Assembly (NCBI GenBank): GCA_963575745.1
Contig: CAUYUJ010002113.1
Location: 790,001 to 854,000, forward strand
Reading direction: 5' to 3'
DNA from: Prorocentrum cordatum
Lineage: Eukaryota; Sar; Dinophyceae; Prorocentrales; Prorocentraceae
DNA length: 64,000 bases
Below the pieces are notes generated by a model, which saw nothing but the letters and a program-made list of their open reading frames with translations, ran no database searches and was not told the DNA's origin. Each line of letters opens with the position of its first letter. The first letter of the stretch is position 1. The position numbers and the translations under genes were made by a program. Below are positions 60,890 to 64,000 of this stretch, in pieces.

Positions 60890-61000
60890 CTCCGTGTTCG
60901 GGCCGTCGTCGCAGGCGACCGTGGCCGCGAGCTTGCCCCCCGGCAAGCAGATGCGGAGGTCCAGGTCCGATGGCCGCGGGGAGGGTGCGCCAAAGCCGTG
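60890..61000 (-). CDS. Exon-like segment, 37 codons
   Basis: The minus strand in phase 0-0 between CGCGGGTGAG and GCGCCG (GC donor) reads HGFGAPSPRPSDLDLRICLP then GGKLAATVACDDGPNTE, with nearly all third positions G or C. The LRICLPGGKLAATV stretch faintly resembles the start of a ubiquitin-like fold, but it is too short to assign. Confidence 0.35.
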
Positions 61001-61137
61001 CTCACCCGCGCCACCCACACCTCCCCATCCGCCCCCCTCTCCTGCTCTCCCCCATCCGCCCATCCCCCCGCTCTCGTTTCTCCTGCTCCCTGGGCCCCCC
61101 TGCAACCCTCCACAACCCTCTCTCCTGTTCCAGCTGC

Positions 61138-61207
61138 TACTCTTCTTGGTCCTCCTCCTCCTCCTTTTCCTCCTCCTCCTCCTCCTCCTCCTCCTCCTCC
61201 CCCTCCT
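61138..61207 (+). repeat. (CTC)n microsatellite
   Basis: CTCCTCCTC run. Confidence 0.9.
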
Positions 61208-61634
61208 CCTTGTCCCTCTCTCCGAAGAGTCTCTGAAACACCAAGCTTCCGAGAGCCTCCCCAAAACTTCCGAGTTATCAATCGAAAACCATCGCAAACC
61301 TCCCTGCTTTCCCTCCTCCTGGCCCCCCTTCCCCACCGTCTTCCCCCCCAGCCCCGTCCTCTTGAAGAAAACCTCGCGGGCCCCGCGCCCCTGAGGGAGA
61401 ACGAGGAACGGTGGATCGGGGATGGGCCCCTGATAGCAAAATCAGAAGTTCCATGAAGACCCCATCGGCGATGAATTACGGATTGGGGGTCGATGCCCCC
61501 CCCCCGTGAACATATCCTCCATACGGTCGGGAGCTTTTGATCGGAGGTCGATGCCCCCCTGGGCATAACCCCACCAAACTCTTGCCCAGCGCATCGCGGC
61601 GGCGGCCCCGCCGACATGCGATGGCCTGCGAAAA

Positions 61635-62920
61635 TATTTGTCCCAGCCATCCTGTGGTGTTGGGTCCTCGTTTTGAAAAGACGGTCCTCGCGTTCTCCTC
61701 CTCCCGCCTCCTTCCCCCCTCCCCCTCCGTCCAGCACAACGCTTCGTGACCCCATAGGGAGCTCCACCGACGGCGCCAGTGGCAGGCTTCGCATGGCGGC
61801 CTCGGGCCATTTCGGCACGCCCCTCACGAGGATCGCGGCCCCATTGGGAGCTCCACCGAAGGCGCCACTGGTGGGGTTTGCGTGGCGGCGTCGGGCCATC
61901 TCGGCGCGCCCCTCACGAGAATCGTGGCCCCATAGTGAGCTCCGCCGAAGGCGTCAGTGGCAGGGCTCGCACGGGCCATTTCGGCGCACCCGTCGCGAGG
62001 ATCGCGGCCCCATAGGGAGCTCCACCGAAGGCCCTAATGGCAAGGTTCGCGCGGCAGCCTCGGGCCATTCCGGAGGATGGTGGCCCCACAGGAACTCCTC
62101 CGAAGGCGTCGCTGGCGGGGGGCTCGCACGGCGGCCTGGGGCCATTTCGGCGCACCCGTGGCGAGGATCGTGGCCCAAAAAGGAGCTCCGCCGAAGGCCC
62201 CAGCGGCAGGGGTTCGCGCGGCGGCACCGGGCCATTTCGGAAAACCGGCCCCATAGGGAGCTCCGCCGAAGGCGCTAGTGACAGGGTTCGCATGGCGGCC
62301 TGGGGCCATTTCGGCACGCACCTCGTGAGGATCGCGGCCACATAGGGAGCCCCGCCGAAGGCCCCATTGACAGGGTTCGCATGGCCGCCTCGGGCCAGTT
62401 CGGCACGCCCCTTCACGAGGATCGCGGCCCCATAGGGAGTTCCACCGAAGGCGTCGACGGCAGGGTTTGCATGGCGGCCTCGGGCCATTTCGGCGCACCC
62501 CTCACGAGGATCGTGGCCCCATAGAAGCTCCACCAAAGGCGTCAGTGGCAGGGTTCGCTTGGCCGCCCCGGGCCATTTCGGCACACCCCTCACGAGGATC
62601 GTGGCCGAATAGCTGCGCTGCTTCAACAACCGCGCTCGGGCGTCGTACTCCGCCTTGTCGACGTGCAACGCCACCTCCTCCCTCATGCCTCTCAGAGCCC
62701 TCTCCTGCTTTTACCCCTCGGTCAGAAGGACGCCGTCCTCGTCGTCGTCGGCGCCCGCGAAGACGGCCACGAACGCGTCGCCGAGCATGTCGTGCTCCGG
62801 CGAGAAGCCGTGGCCACATAGGGAGCGCGGGGGAGCGCGGGCGAAGATGGTATTCACAATTGCGGTATTCACAACTGCATGTGGTTGAGTCCTTCGCCAA
62901 GCTAATTTCCGGCGGTCTTA
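61635..62920 (+). mobile_element. SAT-A composite 3: leader, diverged array, tail
   Basis: Leader CCATCCTGTGGTGTTGGGTC then CTCGTTTTGAAAAGAC at 61649-61684, a TCC tract, about ten units of about 88 bp (61738-62606), then a tail GCGGTATTCACAACTGCATG at 62867 matching the tail of composite 2. The array is interrupted at 62607-62808 by a coding-like insert. Confidence 0.8.
62607..62808 (-). pseudogene. Coding-like fragment inserted in SAT-A, flanked by CGTGGCC
   Basis: CGTGGCC lies on both sides (62600-62606, 62809-62815), and the satellite phase continues across, so 202 bp were inserted. The minus strand reads FSPEHDMLGDAFVAVFAGAD with strongly G/C third positions, then a TAA after GVLLTEG, and continues in frame with MREEVALHVDKAEYDARARL. 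GTAAAA overlaps the TAA and could be a donor. Either a captured exon or a retro-copied coding piece. Confidence 0.5.
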
Positions 62921-62954
62921 TTGAAGGACCGGGGTCCCACCAATAGAGGGCAAC

Positions 62955-64000
62955 TCATTATTCCCAACCATTATGTGGTGTTGGGTCCTCGTTTTGAAAA
63001 GACAGCGCCCCGCGTTCCTTCCTTCCTCCTCCTCCTCTCCTCCGCCTCCCCCTCCCTCCCCCCGTCACACTTCTCACTTGTACACACTCTTCACACGTTT
63101 CGTGGCCCCAGAGGGAGCTCAACCGAGGGTCCCAATGGCGCAGCCCGCATCCGTCCCCGCCACCAATTTCGGCACACCCCTCACACGTCTCGTGGATGCA
63201 CACATGCGTCCCCGCCACCCATTTCGGCACACCCCTCACGCGCTTCGTGGCCTCATAGGGAGCTCCACCGAAGGCCCCAGTGGTGGTACTCACATGCGTC
63301 CCCGCCACCCATTTCGGCACACCTTACACGCTTCATGGCCCCAGAGAAGCTCCACCGAAGGTCTCACTGGCGCAGCCCGCATGCGTCCCTACCACTCATG
63401 TCGGCACAGCCCTCGCGCGCTTCGTGGCCCCATAAAGAACTCCACTGATGGCCCAAGTGGCGCAGCCCAGATGCGTCCCCGCCACCCATTTCGGCACACA
63501 CCTCACACGCTTCGTGGCCCCATAGGGAGCTCCACCGATGGCTCAAGTGACGCAGCCCGAATGCGTCCCCGCCACCAATGTCGGCACACACCTCACACCC
63601 TTCGTGTCCCCTCTAACAGCTCTACCGATGGCTCCAATTGCGCAGCCCGAGTGCGTCCCCGCCGCCCATTTCGGCACACACACACACACACCGCACGCTT
63701 CGTGGCCCCATAGAGAGGTCCCAAAGGCGCAGCCCGCATGCGTCCCCGCCACAATGTTTGGCACACACCTCCCACGCTTCGAGGCCCCATAGGAGCTCCA
63801 CTGACGGTCCCACTGGGGCAGCCCGCATGCGTCCCCGCCACCCATGTCGGCACACAACTCACACGTTTTGTGGCCACATGGGAGCCCCGCCGACGGTCTC
63901 ACTGGCGCAGCCCGCATGCGTCCCCACCACACATTTTTACACACCCTTTCACACGTTTCGTAGACCCGTAGGGAGCTCCGCCGAAGGTCCCTGTTGAGCA
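62955..64000 (+). mobile_element. SAT-A composite 4: leader and diverged array, runs off the window
   Basis: Leader CCCAACCATTATGTGGTGTT then GGGTCCTCGTTTTGAAAAGA, GCGCCCCGCGTTCC, a TCC tract, then about ten units of about 90 bp with GCATGCGTCCCCGCCACCCA and CGGCACACACCTCACACG landmarks to the end of the window. Confidence 0.85.

Noticed and set aside
60890-61000. Ubiquitin-like domain and a ubiquilin-type protein
   Set aside because: LRICLPGGKLAATV is suggestive, as are Met/Gln segments elsewhere, but the stretch is too short and the exons cannot be linked.

Overview
This window looks like nuclear DNA of a dinoflagellate alga or a close relative. The inference rests on four things. A 22-base relic of the dinoflagellate spliced leader lies at 5390-5411 (19 of 22 positions fit). 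Tiny exon-like segments are separated by kilobases of repeats and bounded by AG acceptors and GT, GC or GA donors, which are known from dinoflagellate introns. The sequence is GC-rich and full of satellites, foldbacks and microsatellites. There are no bacterial gene blocks, ribosome-binding-site patterns or operons. Most long open frames are stop-poor repeats, not genes.

The main coding signal is on the minus strand and is hidden among repeats. Four segments at 25291-25343, 24451-24484, 21973-22037 and 20283-20381 join in phase into one Trp/Gly-rich domain followed by a glutamine run. Further coiled-coil-like Met/Gln/Lys/Glu segments follow at 17.7, 12.5, 7.7, 4.9 and 4.5 kb. Possible upstream exons lie at 34.7, 35.8, 38.9 and 52.4 kb. 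Another group at 56.3-61.0 kb includes a transmembrane segment and a C-terminus and may be a second gene. I cannot name the protein.

Layout. 0-3 kb: interspersed repeat DR1. 3-12 kb: microsatellites, foldbacks, the spliced-leader relic, a broken plus-strand reading frame at 8.2-8.8 kb and a decamer array. 12-28 kb: introns of the minus-strand gene filled with triplet arrays, a 1.8 kb pyrimidine tract, and 11-mer and 12-mer satellites. 28-31 kb: a 90-bp satellite (SAT-A) split by a TA-flanked transposon. 31-39 kb: degenerate minisatellites and a reverse-transcriptase-type RNase H remnant hit by small elements. 39-47.5 kb: a nest of DR1, satellite SAT-B (split by the same transposon) and a SAT-A composite. 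48-55 kb: many short inverted-repeat elements, several with target duplications. 55-61 kb: exon candidates and a 1.8 kb CAT array. 61.6-64 kb: two more SAT-A composites, one holding a captured coding fragment.

No tRNA, rRNA, CRISPR array or telomere repeat was seen. All element families are named here by comparison inside the window only; no database was available.
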